From an uncultured Bacteroidales bacterium (lineage in GTDB: Bacteria; Bacteroidota; Bacteroidia; Bacteroidales; WCHB1-69): a stretch of 64,000 bases of DNA. This document shows, in pieces, positions 54,202 through 62,996 of the stretch. The stretch is taken from contig CAMKLG010000005.1 in NCBI GenBank assembly GCA_946413585.1, positions 1 through 64,000 of the forward strand, read 5' to 3'. Below the pieces are notes generated by a model. It did no database searches and was not told where the DNA came from. It saw only the letters and a program-made list of their open reading frames with translations. The first letter of the stretch is position 1. The number at the start of each line of letters is the position of its first letter. The translations under genes were made by a program, and so were the position numbers.

Positions 54202-54711
54202 TTACAATTTTAATTTTTTCTGGATTAAAAGTGCGCAAAGATAGGAATTTTCTAATGAACAAGTCATCTGTGCCTGAAGGTAAAATGGTTCGCGAATGGG
54301 CAACGTTTTATGAACGTATTCCCGAAGTTCGGGCTCGCTGAGATGCTTTGTCAAAGGACGTTTCTTTTTTGAGTGCAGAAGATGGTCAATAATCTGTTCT
54401 TCAGTAAGTTGAAGATAGATGCTGAAAGCGTTGGCATTGATTTTCGTCATGTTGTCGTTGAAACAGGGCGTTCCGCCGCCAACCGCGATGATGGCATTCT
54501 CTTTGGTGATAACTTCTTCTAAAGCAGCACTTTCCAGTGTTCTAAAAGCCGATTCCCCATACCGTTGGAACAGCAGGGGAATCGCCGTGTGATATTTTTC
54601 TTCGATATAGAGGTCCAAATCAATGAACGTCATGCTGAGTTCATCGGCCAATCTTTTGCCGATAGTGCTTTTCCCAGCACCGGGAAACCCAACGATGACG
54701 ACGGTGTTCAT
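54202..54711 (-). CDS. aroK: Shikimate kinase
   Basis: AroK phosphorylates shikimate at the 3-position in the chorismate pathway. The 169-residue protein has Walker [20 protein letters not shown], the shikimate-contacting [12 protein letters not shown] and [12 protein letters not shown], and [11 protein letters not shown] (GGG loop). The adenine-binding and LID segments are recognisable as SKKKRPLTK. It is 4 bases upstream of ahcY, whose probable promoter lies inside its 3' end. Confidence 0.93.
   Translation of the reverse strand: MNTVVIVGFPGAGKSTIGKRLADELSMTFIDLDLYIEEKYHTAIPLLFQRYGESAFRTLESAALEEVITKENAIIAVGGGTPCFNDNMTKINANAFSIYLQLTEEQIIDHLLHSKKKRPLTKHLSEPELREYVHKTLPIREPFYLQAQMTCSLENSYLCALLIQKKLKL
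54236..54243 (-). promoter_or_regulatory. Probable ahcY -7 box inside aroK
   Basis: Reverse TATCTTTG 38 bases before the ahcY ATG, within the last codons of aroK. Confidence 0.45.
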
Positions 54712-54722
54712 TGAAGATTATG

Positions 54723-54779
54723 TGACGTATGATTTAAGACTTGACAGCTCAAACGTCTCACGCCTTACGTCATACGTCA
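54723..54779. repeat. Perfect 10-bp inverted repeat between aroK and elbB
   Basis: TGACGTATGA (54723-54732) and TCATACGTCA (54770-54779) are exact reverse complements separated by 37 bases. There is no T-run, so a terminator is doubtful. The inner part also repeats GAC/GTC pieces. Confidence 0.65.
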
Positions 54780-54786
54780 AAAACAA

Positions 54787-55434
54787 TTACATTACCTTAA
54801 GCATTTCTTTAACAAGGTTGTCGGCGCAGTCGGCAATGTCGCTGATGCGAGCGGGCAACATGTAGCAAGGCGTGGTGAAGATTTTGTTGGCTATATCGGC
54901 GCAAACGCCCTTTTGCACAGTGATTTCGTGTTTTGTGCCGAATGTCTCCACATTGGCGATAGTGCCGGGGTCACTGCCAACGGTGACAGTGACATTGCCC
55001 AGCACTTTGGCGATCATCACGGGAGCGATGCAGAGCGCACCCACGGGTTTGCCGGCGGCGTGGAAGGCACGAATGACCTTCGCCACATCTTCGCGCACGG
55101 TGCAGTTCTGACCTTCTAGCGCATAGGTGAAGAGGTTCTTGGCGGAACCGTTGCCACCAGGGAATACCACCGCGTCAAAATCCGCAACGTTGCATTGCTC
55201 AATGGGTTTCACGTTGCCGCGGGCAATGCGCGCCGCCTCTAACAGCATGTTGCGCTTCTCGTCCATCGGTTGACCCGTCACATGGTTCACCACGTGATAT
55301 TGCCAATCGTTGGGTGCAAAGATTTGATATTCACCACCATTACGGTCGATGGCCAACAAGGTCATCACTGATTCGTGGATCTCGCTGCCGTCTAATGTGC
55401 CGCAGCCACACAATATTACTGCAAATTTTTTCAT
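54787..55434 (-). CDS. elbB: ElbB-type DJ-1/PfpI family protein
   Basis: The 215-residue protein has the ElbB pattern: ILCGCGTLDGSEIHESVMTLLAI, VVFPGGNGSAKNLF and the nucleophilic-elbow Cys in VGALCIAPVMIAKV. ElbB is a glyoxalase-like member of the DJ-1 superfamily, originally linked to isoprenoid synthesis; the true substrate is unclear. It is 21 bases downstream of pepP on the same strand and probably co-transcribed with it. Confidence 0.92.
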   Translation of the reverse strand: MKKFAVILCGCGTLDGSEIHESVMTLLAIDRNGGEYQIFAPNDWQYHVVNHVTGQPMDEKRNMLLEAARIARGNVKPIEQCNVADFDAVVFPGGNGSAKNLFTYALEGQNCTVREDVAKVIRAFHAAGKPVGALCIAPVMIAKVLGNVTVTVGSDPGTIANVETFGTKHEITVQKGVCADIANKIFTTPCYMLPARISDIADCADNLVKEMLKVM

Positions 55435-55455
55435 AACAAGGGTAAATTTCGATGA

Positions 55456-56853
55456 TTACTTTCCGATGATTGCGGCTAACTCGTCCACGCCTTTCGGCAA
55501 ATGCGGTCCCAAAACGCGGTGGCCAGTCTCCGTGATTAACAGATCGTCCTCAATGCGGATGCCGCCGAAGTCGCGGTATTTCTCGACCACATCGTAGTTG
55601 ATGAAGTCGGCGAATTTATTCTCCTTCTTCCAGATGTCAATTAAATGCGGGATGAAGTAGATGCCGGGTTCGATGGAGACCACGAAGCCTGGTTTCAATT
55701 CGCGGGCCATGCGCAGCGATGCCCAGCCGAAGATGTTGCTCGGACGCACAGTGTCGTCATAACCAACGTAAATCTGTCCCAATCCTTCCATGTCATGTAC
55801 ATCGAGACCGATTTGGTGACCTAGACCGTGAACCATGAACAAGGCATGAGCACCCAATTCCACAGCTTCTTTCACGTCGCCTTTCATCAGGCCTAAGTCT
55901 TTGAGTCCCTGTGCAATAACCTCACATGAGAGACGGTGCAACTCTTTGTTGTACATACCTGGATGAGCAGCGTTGATAGCGTCCATGTTAGCTTTGAGAA
56001 CAATTTCGTAGATTTCTTGCTGTTTTTGAGTGAACTTGCCTCCGACAGGCATGGTACGCGTGTAGTCAGAGCAGTAGTTCATCAAACCTTCTGCGCCGGC
56101 ATCCATCAACAGCATGTTCCCGTTTTGGAGAATGCCGTTGTGCAGGTGATTGTGCAGTGTTTCACCGTGTTGCGACAAAATCACGGGGAAGGAGATGCCG
56201 TTACCAAACGACAAGGCGATGCCTTCTGCCAAACCTGCCAGTTCGCGTTCGGATTCGCCCGCCACAGCGCGACGCATCACGGCGGTGTGCATTTTCACAC
56301 CGATTTCGCAAGCCTTGTCCATCTCGTCGATTTCGCATTGCTCTTTGGCGGAACGCAGGTTCACGATGCCTTTGATGAGCTCCACGGAGGCATGTTCGCG
56401 GATGTGGTTGACATCGATGCCGGTGAGGTTGGCGAGCAGAATCTGGTTGTCGCCACGGTAAGGCGGCACGAAGTGGACCTTACGGCCTTGAGCTTGTGCC
56501 TGTTGGATAAAGTCGGCGAGTTGCCCGAACGGACGAGTCTCCGTCACGCCCACCTTCTCAGCCAGAGAGGCAATTGTCGGTTGGTCGCCCATCCAGATGA
56601 TGTCGTCGATGGTGTAGTCGTTGCCGAAGATAATGGATTGGTGCGCGTCAAAATCGATGACGGCGGCAATGTCGGCGATGGAAAGACCGAAGAAATAGAG
56701 GAAGTCGCTGTCCTGACGGAAGTTATAGGTATTATCAGGATAGTTCATCGGAGCCTCATGGTTGCCAAGGAACACGGCGATGCCGCCATTCACGGCATTC
56801 GTCAATTTCTCTCTTCTGTTTTTGTAAACTTGGGGTTCAAATAAAGGGTTCAT
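55456..56853 (-). CDS. pepP: Xaa-Pro aminopeptidase (PepP family)
   Basis: This 465-residue M24B metallopeptidase has an N-terminal aminopeptidase P domain (NPLFEPQVYKNRREKLTNAV, SDFLYFFGL) and a pita-bread catalytic domain with metal ligands in MDAGAE, DYTRTMPVGGKF, FMVHGLGHQIGLDVHD, SIEPGIYFIP and GGIRIEDDLLIT. It removes N-terminal residues that precede proline; no signal peptide is visible, so it is cytoplasmic. It lies between the T9SS-sorted protein (15-base gap) and elbB. Confidence 0.95.
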   Translation of the reverse strand: MNPLFEPQVYKNRREKLTNAVNGGIAVFLGNHEAPMNYPDNTYNFRQDSDFLYFFGLSIADIAAVIDFDAHQSIIFGNDYTIDDIIWMGDQPTIASLAEKVGVTETRPFGQLADFIQQAQAQGRKVHFVPPYRGDNQILLANLTGIDVNHIREHASVELIKGIVNLRSAKEQCEIDEMDKACEIGVKMHTAVMRRAVAGESERELAGLAEGIALSFGNGISFPVILSQHGETLHNHLHNGILQNGNMLLMDAGAEGLMNYCSDYTRTMPVGGKFTQKQQEIYEIVLKANMDAINAAHPGMYNKELHRLSCEVIAQGLKDLGLMKGDVKEAVELGAHALFMVHGLGHQIGLDVHDMEGLGQIYVGYDDTVRPSNIFGWASLRMARELKPGFVVSIEPGIYFIPHLIDIWKKENKFADFINYDVVEKYRDFGGIRIEDDLLITETGHRVLGPHLPKGVDELAAIIGK

Positions 56854-56868
56854 ATCTTTTGTGGTTTA

Positions 56869-57549
56869 TTATTCCTTAACAAATTTCATCATACTTGACT
56901 TGTTATCATTCGTAACTCTGACAACATAAATTCCGGAAGACAAGTCTGAAACATTAACATTTTGATTAACAGATGCATTTTCAACACGTTTCACTTCTTG
57001 CCCATTCATCGTAAGGATAGAAATCGTGGCTCCTTCAGCATTATCTATGAGGATAACATCAACCACGGGGTTGGGATGGACTGAAACCGTATTTGTCAAT
57101 TCCCCGATTCCAGAGCCAGTGGTGAAATAGCCGAACTCCGTCCAGCCTCCAGTCGCATTTTTGTTGAATTTTGCGTAACCGAAGGAATGCGGTGTGCCAG
57201 AGAATTTCAACGCAACATATCCGATGTTCATACCTTGTCCGGAATAGGTGTCGAGCGTAACCAGATTGGTAGTCCAAACAGCGGAAGAATGGCAGGCGTT
57301 CCACACCTCGTCTAAAGAAGCGTACTCTGCAACGGTGTACATTTGGTCTGAACTCGGAACCGCAACTGAACCTGAAATGGGTTCCAGTTGAACTTCGCTG
57401 GGATCATAATTCGGAATGGAAAACTGAGAAACACCATTCACATTCAAGACACCGTTTTCAGGAGCGACTTGAACCGTAGTATAATTTTGTGCAAACGCAC
57501 CGACGGTACACATAAGGCAAAGTACCATAGCCATCATGTAATTTTTCAT
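56869..57549 (-). CDS. Secreted protein with type IX C-terminal sorting domain
   Basis: The 226-residue protein has a signal peptide (MKNYMMAMVLCLMCTVGAFAQ), a beta-rich middle (about residues 22-150) with no known domain, and a C-terminal type A sorting domain (about 155-226): VSVHPNPVVDVILI, ISILTMNGQEVKRV, VNVSDLSSGIYVVRVT and terminal MMKFVKE. Such domains are recognised by PorV and cut off by PorU, both encoded in this window, so the passenger should reach the cell surface or medium. The passenger function is unknown. Confidence 0.9.
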   Translation of the reverse strand: MKNYMMAMVLCLMCTVGAFAQNYTTVQVAPENGVLNVNGVSQFSIPNYDPSEVQLEPISGSVAVPSSDQMYTVAEYASLDEVWNACHSSAVWTTNLVTLDTYSGQGMNIGYVALKFSGTPHSFGYAKFNKNATGGWTEFGYFTTGSGIGELTNTVSVHPNPVVDVILIDNAEGATISILTMNGQEVKRVENASVNQNVNVSDLSSGIYVVRVTNDNKSSMMKFVKE

Positions 57550-57591
57550 AATTCGTATAATTACTTGAAATTAATACTCCAAATTCTTCGT

Positions 57592-58857
57592 TCAATAGGA
57601 TTTTATATGATTAATCGCCGCGTCCAGTTGCGGTTTGAAGTCGCCGTTGTAGTCTTTGCGGAGGACGATTTCATCGGGGGTGTGGCCGATGCCTTCCCAA
57701 ACTTTTCCGCTGATTTGTGCCTCGAAAGAGGAGGTATAGACGTAGTGCCCTTGTGACATATAGCTGTTTCCAAACGGACCACCGTAGTTGAGGTCGATGC
57801 ATTCGGCAGGTTGCAGCGGGCCTGTACCACCGTGTGTGCGTTCGCCTATCGTATGGCTAGTGGGTAGCACCGCTTTGATGGTCATCGGCTCTATCTCACC
57901 CATGCTTACCGAGTTGATATCGCAAAGAACTACGTATGGAATATTCTCGGCAGTGATATCGCGGTGATATTCCTTGTTGGGCTCAATATAGTAAGGTGTC
58001 CATACGGAGTGTTCCAATCGCCCTGGACCCTCTTTGTAGCGGGTCTTCATAATTTCTGTCCGTTCGTTGAGGTAGTTGCCGATGAGGTAATCGAGGTCAT
58101 CTTGGTAGCCGCCACGGTTGCAGCGGTTGTCGAGGATAATGCCGGCCAGTTGATTGCGCGGGGTCTCTACAATAGCCTTGAAATAGTGGTCGAGCAGTTG
58201 CGCCGCCACACCGTTCTGTAGCATCACTGGAGTGATACCCGCCGATGACTGCCACAAATAAGGAACCTTCCGACCGTCAGGCAGTCTGAAAAGGATATAG
58301 TGGTATTTGATCTCCATTCCCAATTCAGGTGCGTAACCTGTACATTCCTCATGAACTTCGACAGTATATTGACTTTCAATGTTTTGCAAGAAAACTTGGA
58401 GGCCTGCACTTTCCTCGGCGGCCGATTCAAAGTAGTAATCGCGGGTAGGAATCTCCAAATTGCAAGGAGTGACACTCACGATATCGTACATATCATCGGG
58501 TGCGGGATGAAGGTTCCTCACCAGGAAAGTCAGATGGTGGTCGCGAAGCCCACCGATAATGCTGGTATAGAGTTTCTGCAAATCCTCCGTCTTCACGTAT
58601 CCGACCTCCTCGTATTGCTTGTCAAGTTCTTGAAATTTAGGATAATACCGACTGTATGCGGCATCCCAGTCCGTGGTATCGACATCCCAAAACACGTAGC
58701 CCGTGTTGAGGACTTTCCAAAGGTAGTCGAATTGTTCGGCGTAGGTGCTGTAGGCGAGTTTACCATTCTCTCCAATGTACGGCATATAGTCGGCCTCTTT
58801 GCGGCAAGAGGCGCATACTAAAACTAAAATTGCTGCTATGGTGATGATTTTCTTCAT
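57592..58857 (-). CDS. S41 family peptidase lipoprotein (tricorn/IRBP-type)
   Basis: From the ATG at 58857 (lipoprotein signal MKKIITIAAILVLVCASCRK) the protein has 421 residues; the track start adds 44 residues that translate the direct-repeat region. The tail-specific protease fold shows IILDNRCNRGGYQDDLDYL and the nucleophile region INSVSMGEIEPM, followed by TIGERTHGGTGPL. The Lys of the CtpA Ser-Lys dyad is not at its usual place (GGTG instead of GKG), which suits the tricorn/IRBP-like branch better. It has no PDZ domain. It probably acts in the periplasm or on the surface. Confidence 0.82.
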   Translation of the reverse strand: MKKIITIAAILVLVCASCRKEADYMPYIGENGKLAYSTYAEQFDYLWKVLNTGYVFWDVDTTDWDAAYSRYYPKFQELDKQYEEVGYVKTEDLQKLYTSIIGGLRDHHLTFLVRNLHPAPDDMYDIVSVTPCNLEIPTRDYYFESAAEESAGLQVFLQNIESQYTVEVHEECTGYAPELGMEIKYHYILFRLPDGRKVPYLWQSSAGITPVMLQNGVAAQLLDHYFKAIVETPRNQLAGIILDNRCNRGGYQDDLDYLIGNYLNERTEIMKTRYKEGPGRLEHSVWTPYYIEPNKEYHRDITAENIPYVVLCDINSVSMGEIEPMTIKAVLPTSHTIGERTHGGTGPLQPAECIDLNYGGPFGNSYMSQGHYVYTSSFEAQISGKVWEGIGHTPDEIVLRKDYNGDFKPQLDAAINHIKSY

Positions 58858-58878
58858 TTTATTTTGGTTTTTTGTGGT

Positions 58879-58991
58879 CCCCACACTGCGCTCCTTCGTC
58901 GCTTGTATGGGGTTAATTGCACTGATGTCTTTTGTTCCTTTGTCGCCCCACACTGCGCTCCTTCGTCGCTTGTATGGGGTTAATTGCACTG
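58879..58991. repeat. Two exact 46-bp direct repeats
   Basis: Copies at 58879-58924 and 58946-58991 begin ccccacactgcgctccttcg and end ggggttaattgcactg; spacing is 67 bases start to start. Each can fold as CCCCA...TGGGG. A diverged relative sits at 61320-61357. They lie upstream of the S41 gene and may be parts of a dispersed hairpin element. Confidence 0.88.
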
Positions 58992-59044
58992 CGTGCGTTT
59001 TGCCCCTCCGGGGCTGCTTAAGGAATGATGTTTATGATGATTAT

Positions 59045-59068
59045 TTCCCTATTCCCTATTGCCTTAAA
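59045..59068. repeat. Short heptamer array at the barrel-protein 3' end
   Basis: ttccct, attccct, attgcct, taa in phase of seven; the final TTA is the reverse-strand stop codon of the barrel gene. Confidence 0.55.
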
Positions 59069-59747
59069 AAGTATAAGAAGCTCCGAATGTGATAGACAAC
59101 GTGTTAAGGTACCGCGGGTCTCGGAGGTTCGGGGAGCTGCGATGGTGACTCACTAGGTCGTAGTAGTAGAGTGCGTCAAGGTTGATGCCCCAATGGTCAC
59201 TCAATTTGTAGCTCAGCCCGAGACCACCAATGAGACCCGCGCAAAAACGATTGTCCTCGGTCGTAAATTCGCGCACCTCATTGAAATTATTGAAATAGAC
59301 ATAATAGTCTGTCATCCAATACGTTCTACCAACTCTTCGGTCGCGAAGCCAGTAACCCATATAACCACCGGCGTATGCATGCCCGCGTAAATTTTTCCCA
59401 CCAAAGGAGAAATCGGCCATGATGGGAAGCATCAGATAATAGTTGTGGTGGTTGGTGAAAACCGGATTCAAGTAGTTGAGATTCCGGTCCATACGGTGCG
59501 AGCGGCGCATAAAGCTAAGGTCGGCGCGAAGGGCAAACCAGTCGGTAAAGCCATAACGTGCCTGAATACCAACATCATAACCGCTGAATCCCGAATAGGA
59601 TTCGTCAATACGTCCCGCATTGGACCGCGTGATGGTGGTGTAATCCCATCCGCCTTTGATTCCCACTGTCCATTGGGCGTCTGCCACGAGAAAGCTACAG
59701 CACAAAGCTATTGCAATAATCAGTCTTAATAAGATATTCCTATTCAT
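59064..59747 (-). CDS. Outer-membrane beta-barrel protein (OMP_b-brl type)
   Basis: The 227-residue protein has a signal peptide (LIIAIALCCSFLVADAQ), then alternating amphipathic strands (GIKGGWDYTTITRSN, GYDVGIQARYGFTDWFALRADLSFM, LGLSYKLSDHWGINLDALYYYDL) and an aromatic C-terminus (FGASYTF). It belongs to the PorT/outer-membrane-beta-barrel class that is very common in Bacteroidota; no specific function is indicated. A reverse TACATTTG box lies 35 bases upstream. Confidence 0.8.
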   Translation of the reverse strand: MNRNILLRLIIAIALCCSFLVADAQWTVGIKGGWDYTTITRSNAGRIDESYSGFSGYDVGIQARYGFTDWFALRADLSFMRRSHRMDRNLNYLNPVFTNHHNYYLMLPIMADFSFGGKNLRGHAYAGGYMGYWLRDRRVGRTYWMTDYYVYFNNFNEVREFTTEDNRFCAGLIGGLGLSYKLSDHWGINLDALYYYDLVSHHRSSPNLRDPRYLNTLSITFGASYTF

Positions 59748-59781
59748 AATGATAGAGTTTTATTCTAAATAATGAAGACGG

Positions 59782-59789
59782 CAAATGTA
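59782..59789 (-). promoter_or_regulatory. -7 box of the barrel-protein gene
   Basis: Reverse TACATTTG, about 35 bases before the ATG at 59747. Confidence 0.45.
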
Positions 59790-59809
59790 CATAAATTACG
59801 AATACGTGC

Positions 59810-61282
59810 CTAATTTTTGACGGTCAGCTGTTTTGTTTCAGGAATGGGGTAGTACTCGTATGCTCCGAGGTCGGGGATGCCGTTGCGCGGGCGACCGAGA
59901 ATGTCTGTGGTGATGCCCAATCCGGTCATGCCAGCGTCGATGGCTGGAGAAGTCTCTTCAATGTTGTAGTTCTGCCCGTAAGTGGATATGAATTTGGGAT
60001 TTGCATTGAAGCAGTTGATGAAATGCCCATTTTGAATGGAGTCGGCACGCACGATACAGTTGTGGAACGTGTAGTTTAGCTCTGCACCACTTTTTGTGCC
60101 TGTTGAAAATTCATTTTCCAACGCTCCATAGATGATGCAATTGTTGAAGGTGGCGTTGGCATCGCCTAAGTACATGACATTTACCGCTTCATTGCCCACT
60201 ACCTCTGCAACGGTGAAGTTGTTGGTCAGTGCAACCGCAGGGGTTTTTCGTGCCGACTGGGTGAAATAGTTGGCTACGGTCACTTGGTTGAATGTGTAGT
60301 CGCCCACCTGTAATGCCAAACTGTATTTCCCATTGTTGCTGATTTGGCAGTTGTTCATCTCAAGGTTGGCTCCCATAGTTAGGATGCCAGTACTTTGATT
60401 GTTGTGTATTACGGAGTTATTGATGATAGTCTTGTTTCCAGTGTATTCTTCCAATGCTTGCAGGTGCAACCCGATACTCGCGTTGGAGATGATAGCGTTT
60501 TCGATGAGATTTTCGCCTGAACCTTCATTGATCCAAATCTTTTCCCATTGGGCGTAATCGTTGGCGAAGAATGATTCCAAACGGTCTCCCCTGATTGTCA
60601 CAGGTTCGTCTATCGTTCCGTTAATGTGGATGTTACCGTAACGATAGACCCAAATGCCGCCACCATTGTGTACATATACTTTAGTGCCAGGATCAATGGT
60701 GAGTTTGCCCAACGAATCAATTACCGCCCAGCCGTAAATCACCCAAGGTTTGTCATTGGTCCAATGCACATGTTCGTGCTCGTGCGCGACAATGTGGTAG
60801 TGAATACTGCCACCTGTATGGTCGGGGAGAATGAAGTGCGCATCCTGTCCGCAGGCTACCAACTGTACCGACTGCGTGCGATTTTTTTGATAAAACAGGA
60901 TGGAATCGGTGACAAGATAGGGCAAATTTTGGTTGGTGGGGTTGATGTTGACCTTCACGAAGACGAAGATGCTGTCGTGCGCGGGAATTTCCACGTTGTG
61001 AAACTCAGTGCCAGGCACCCCATCCACGTTGATGCTGTAGTACGATTGTTTTCCTCCTGCCAGTGCGATATCCACTTCCACGGGCGATCCGGTTGTGTTT
61101 CGCACGGTGAAACTGCGTGAACTTGACGTGATAGTGGTGAACACTGTGTCGAACATTATCGTGTCTGCCGAGAATTCCAGTTTCACTCCGTCCAAGTTGT
61201 TGTCGCGGTGGCAACCAGGCATAGTCAGTGCCAAGGATGTCACCAGAATTAGGTATGTTGCAATAATAATCGTTCTTTTCAT
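59810..61282 (-). CDS. Right-handed beta-helix lipoprotein
   Basis: From MKRTIIIATYLILVTSLALTMPGC at 61282 the protein has 490 residues and a lipobox-like end (LTMPGCHRD). A beta-sandwich-like region (about 20-150) is followed by a parallel beta-helix (about 170-470) with repeats such as NAIISNASIGLHLQ, NNSVIHNNQSTGILTMG, MNNCQISNNGKYSLALQVG and FNNCIIYGALENEF. The end, PAIDAGMTGLGITTDILGRPRNGIPDLGAYEY, is the common CXXC-free choice-of-anchor tail. Such helices bind or cleave polysaccharides, but no catalytic site is visible. Confidence 0.8.
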   Translation of the reverse strand: MKRTIIIATYLILVTSLALTMPGCHRDNNLDGVKLEFSADTIMFDTVFTTITSSSRSFTVRNTTGSPVEVDIALAGGKQSYYSINVDGVPGTEFHNVEIPAHDSIFVFVKVNINPTNQNLPYLVTDSILFYQKNRTQSVQLVACGQDAHFILPDHTGGSIHYHIVAHEHEHVHWTNDKPWVIYGWAVIDSLGKLTIDPGTKVYVHNGGGIWVYRYGNIHINGTIDEPVTIRGDRLESFFANDYAQWEKIWINEGSGENLIENAIISNASIGLHLQALEEYTGNKTIINNSVIHNNQSTGILTMGANLEMNNCQISNNGKYSLALQVGDYTFNQVTVANYFTQSARKTPAVALTNNFTVAEVVGNEAVNVMYLGDANATFNNCIIYGALENEFSTGTKSGAELNYTFHNCIVRADSIQNGHFINCFNANPKFISTYGQNYNIEETSPAIDAGMTGLGITTDILGRPRNGIPDLGAYEYYPIPETKQLTVKN

Positions 61283-61319
61283 TACTCTAATATACTTAAA
61301 GTCTTCTTTGCGTGCTACA

Positions 61320-61378
61320 TCCACATGCGTTCTTATGTCGCTTGTGTGGAGTTATTTCATTCATCATTCATCATTCCA
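61320..61378. repeat. Diverged copy of the 46-bp element plus cattcat heptamers
   Basis: tccacatgcgttcttatgtc, then gcttgtgtggagtta, is alignable to the copies at 58.9 kb. It is followed by cattcat, cattcat units in phase of seven. The last of these contain the truA stop codon. Confidence 0.6.
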
Positions 61379-62115
61379 GCATAACGTACGTTTGTCAAAA
61401 ATAGTGCATTGGCGGGTGCGGAAGTTCGTGCTGCACATCTATCTCTTTGATTGATAATATCTTGGAATCCTTGTATGGTGATTTTTCCAGTGCCGACTTC
61501 GAGAAGGGTTCCCACGATGGCTCGCACCATATTGCGTAAGAAACGGTTTGCCGTGATGGTGAAGACCAGTTCGTCATCCTGCTTCTCCCAATGGGCCTCC
61601 GTGATGTGGCAAATGAAATTGTTGACCTGCGTGTGCACTTTTGAAAAACTGGTAAAATCCTCATTCTGAAGGAGTAACGACGCTGCTTCATTCATCTTTT
61701 CTACATCTAGTTCGCGGTGATAGTGGTAGGCAAACTGTTGCTTGAAAGGATTTTTCTTCGTGCATATATAATATTTGTAGGTACGGCTGTCGGCATCGAA
61801 GCGGGCGTGAAGGTCGGATGCTACCTCAAAAAGGTCGAAAATAACGATTTCCTTGGGCAGAAAATTGTTGAGCTTGAATACCAAATGTTGGCATTCTTTA
61901 GGGGTGAGGTGAGTCTCTGTATCAAAATGGGCATAGTAGGAGCTGGCGTGCACGCCGGTGTCGGTGCGCCCGCAACCAGTGATGGCCACACGCGGCTCAT
62001 GGAGCAGCAAAGAGAGGCAAGTCTCTAGCGTTTCCTGCACAGACGGATGGTTCGGCTGAATCTGCCAGCCGAAAAACGCAGAACCATTATATGCCAAATG
62101 CATAAAGTATCGCAT
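61357..62115 (-). CDS. truA: tRNA pseudouridine synthase A
   Basis: TruA makes pseudouridine at positions 38-40 of tRNA. From MRYFMHLAYNGSAFFGWQIQ at 62115 the protein has 252 residues; the track start lies within the promoter region. The catalytic Asp is in TGCGRTDTGVHASSYYAHFD, with RTYKYYI and FLRNMVRAIVGTLLEVG conserved later. Length is standard. A reverse TACTTTTG box lies about 20 bases upstream. Confidence 0.96.
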   Translation of the reverse strand: MRYFMHLAYNGSAFFGWQIQPNHPSVQETLETCLSLLLHEPRVAITGCGRTDTGVHASSYYAHFDTETHLTPKECQHLVFKLNNFLPKEIVIFDLFEVASDLHARFDADSRTYKYYICTKKNPFKQQFAYHYHRELDVEKMNEAASLLLQNEDFTSFSKVHTQVNNFICHITEAHWEKQDDELVFTITANRFLRNMVRAIVGTLLEVGTGKITIQGFQDIINQRDRCAARTSAPANALFLTNVRYAGMMNDE

Positions 62116-62133
62116 ATTATCAATTTCAGGCTG

Positions 62134-62198
62134 CAAAAGTAGCATTTTTCTACAGAAAATTTTTATCGGTTTGCATATTCTTAATTTATGTACTTTTG
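62134..62198. promoter_or_regulatory. Divergent promoters, truA / barrel protein
   Basis: Reverse TACTTTTG (62141-62134) for truA; forward TTTG (62170-62173), 17 bases, TACTTTTG (62191-62198) for the gene at 62223. Confidence 0.65.
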
Positions 62199-62222
62199 CC
62201 GCATCATTTTAAAACCATTATT

Positions 62223-62993
62223 ATGAAGCGTGTTTTGTTATTAGCATTTTTGTTGGGTACAGTTTTGCCGATCTTGAATGCCCAAACTCAGCCTCTTGGT
62301 GACCATCCGAGGATGAATTCTACATATATCAAAGATAATGGAATTGGTTCCCGTGTCAATTTTGGAGCGACGTTTGCTCCCACGATAAGTTGGATGTATG
62401 ACCATACGCCAGGGTATGAGAAGAATGGCGTGATTATGGGAATGCGCTATGGCTTGAATTTGAACATCAATCTGACACATAAAAAGAATTTTTATTTTTC
62501 CACGGGTATTTTTGCAGAACATGCTGGAGGAAAATTGAAATTTTTGGACAATGTTCCGATTGGTCCATTAGGTATTGCGGATAGTACGCTCACACAGCGC
62601 ACCTATCGTTCCATCTACCTCTCCATTCCCACTGGCATCACAATGAAAACCAATTCAATCAACAATTTTTACGTTTGTGGTAATGTTGGATTGATGCACA
62701 GTTTTAATTTAAATGCCAGTAATATAGATAGTTATTACTTTGGTGAAGAACTATGGTCAAGAGAGAGGGTCTCTTCCGATGAGGCAGCTCTTTTCAAAGA
62801 GTCATTTTTCGTAGGGGTTGGTTTCGAATATGCAGTGACACCGACTATGCGTGCGGGCGTGATGATCAATTATGCGCAAAGCTTCACTAACTATTTCAAA
62901 GGCAAAGGCCAAGCACGGAATGGTCTCAGTGGTGTAGATCAACGCGCCAACTTGGGTTGTGTTGAGATAGCATTGAACATTAACTTTTTCTAA
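62223..62993 (+). CDS. Outer-membrane beta-barrel protein
   Basis: From MKRVLLLAFLLGTVLPILNAQ at 62223 the protein has 256 residues with a signal peptide and a barrel of PorT-like type: VNFGATFAPTISWMY, GMRYGLNLNINLTHKKNFYFSTGIFAEH, SIYLSIPTGITMKTNSINNFYVCGNVG and the aromatic end LNINFF. Function unknown. The stop is 3 bases before the FAH-family gene, so the two may be co-transcribed. Confidence 0.78.
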   Translation: MKRVLLLAFLLGTVLPILNAQTQPLGDHPRMNSTYIKDNGIGSRVNFGATFAPTISWMYDHTPGYEKNGVIMGMRYGLNLNINLTHKKNFYFSTGIFAEHAGGKLKFLDNVPIGPLGIADSTLTQRTYRSIYLSIPTGITMKTNSINNFYVCGNVGLMHSFNLNASNIDSYYFGEELWSRERVSSDEAALFKESFFVGVGFEYAVTPTMRAGVMINYAQSFTNYFKGKGQARNGLSGVDQRANLGCVEIALNINFF

Positions 62994-62996
62994 ATC

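Noticed and set aside
55936-56844. 302-codon plus-strand ORF
   Set aside because: Shadow of pepP.
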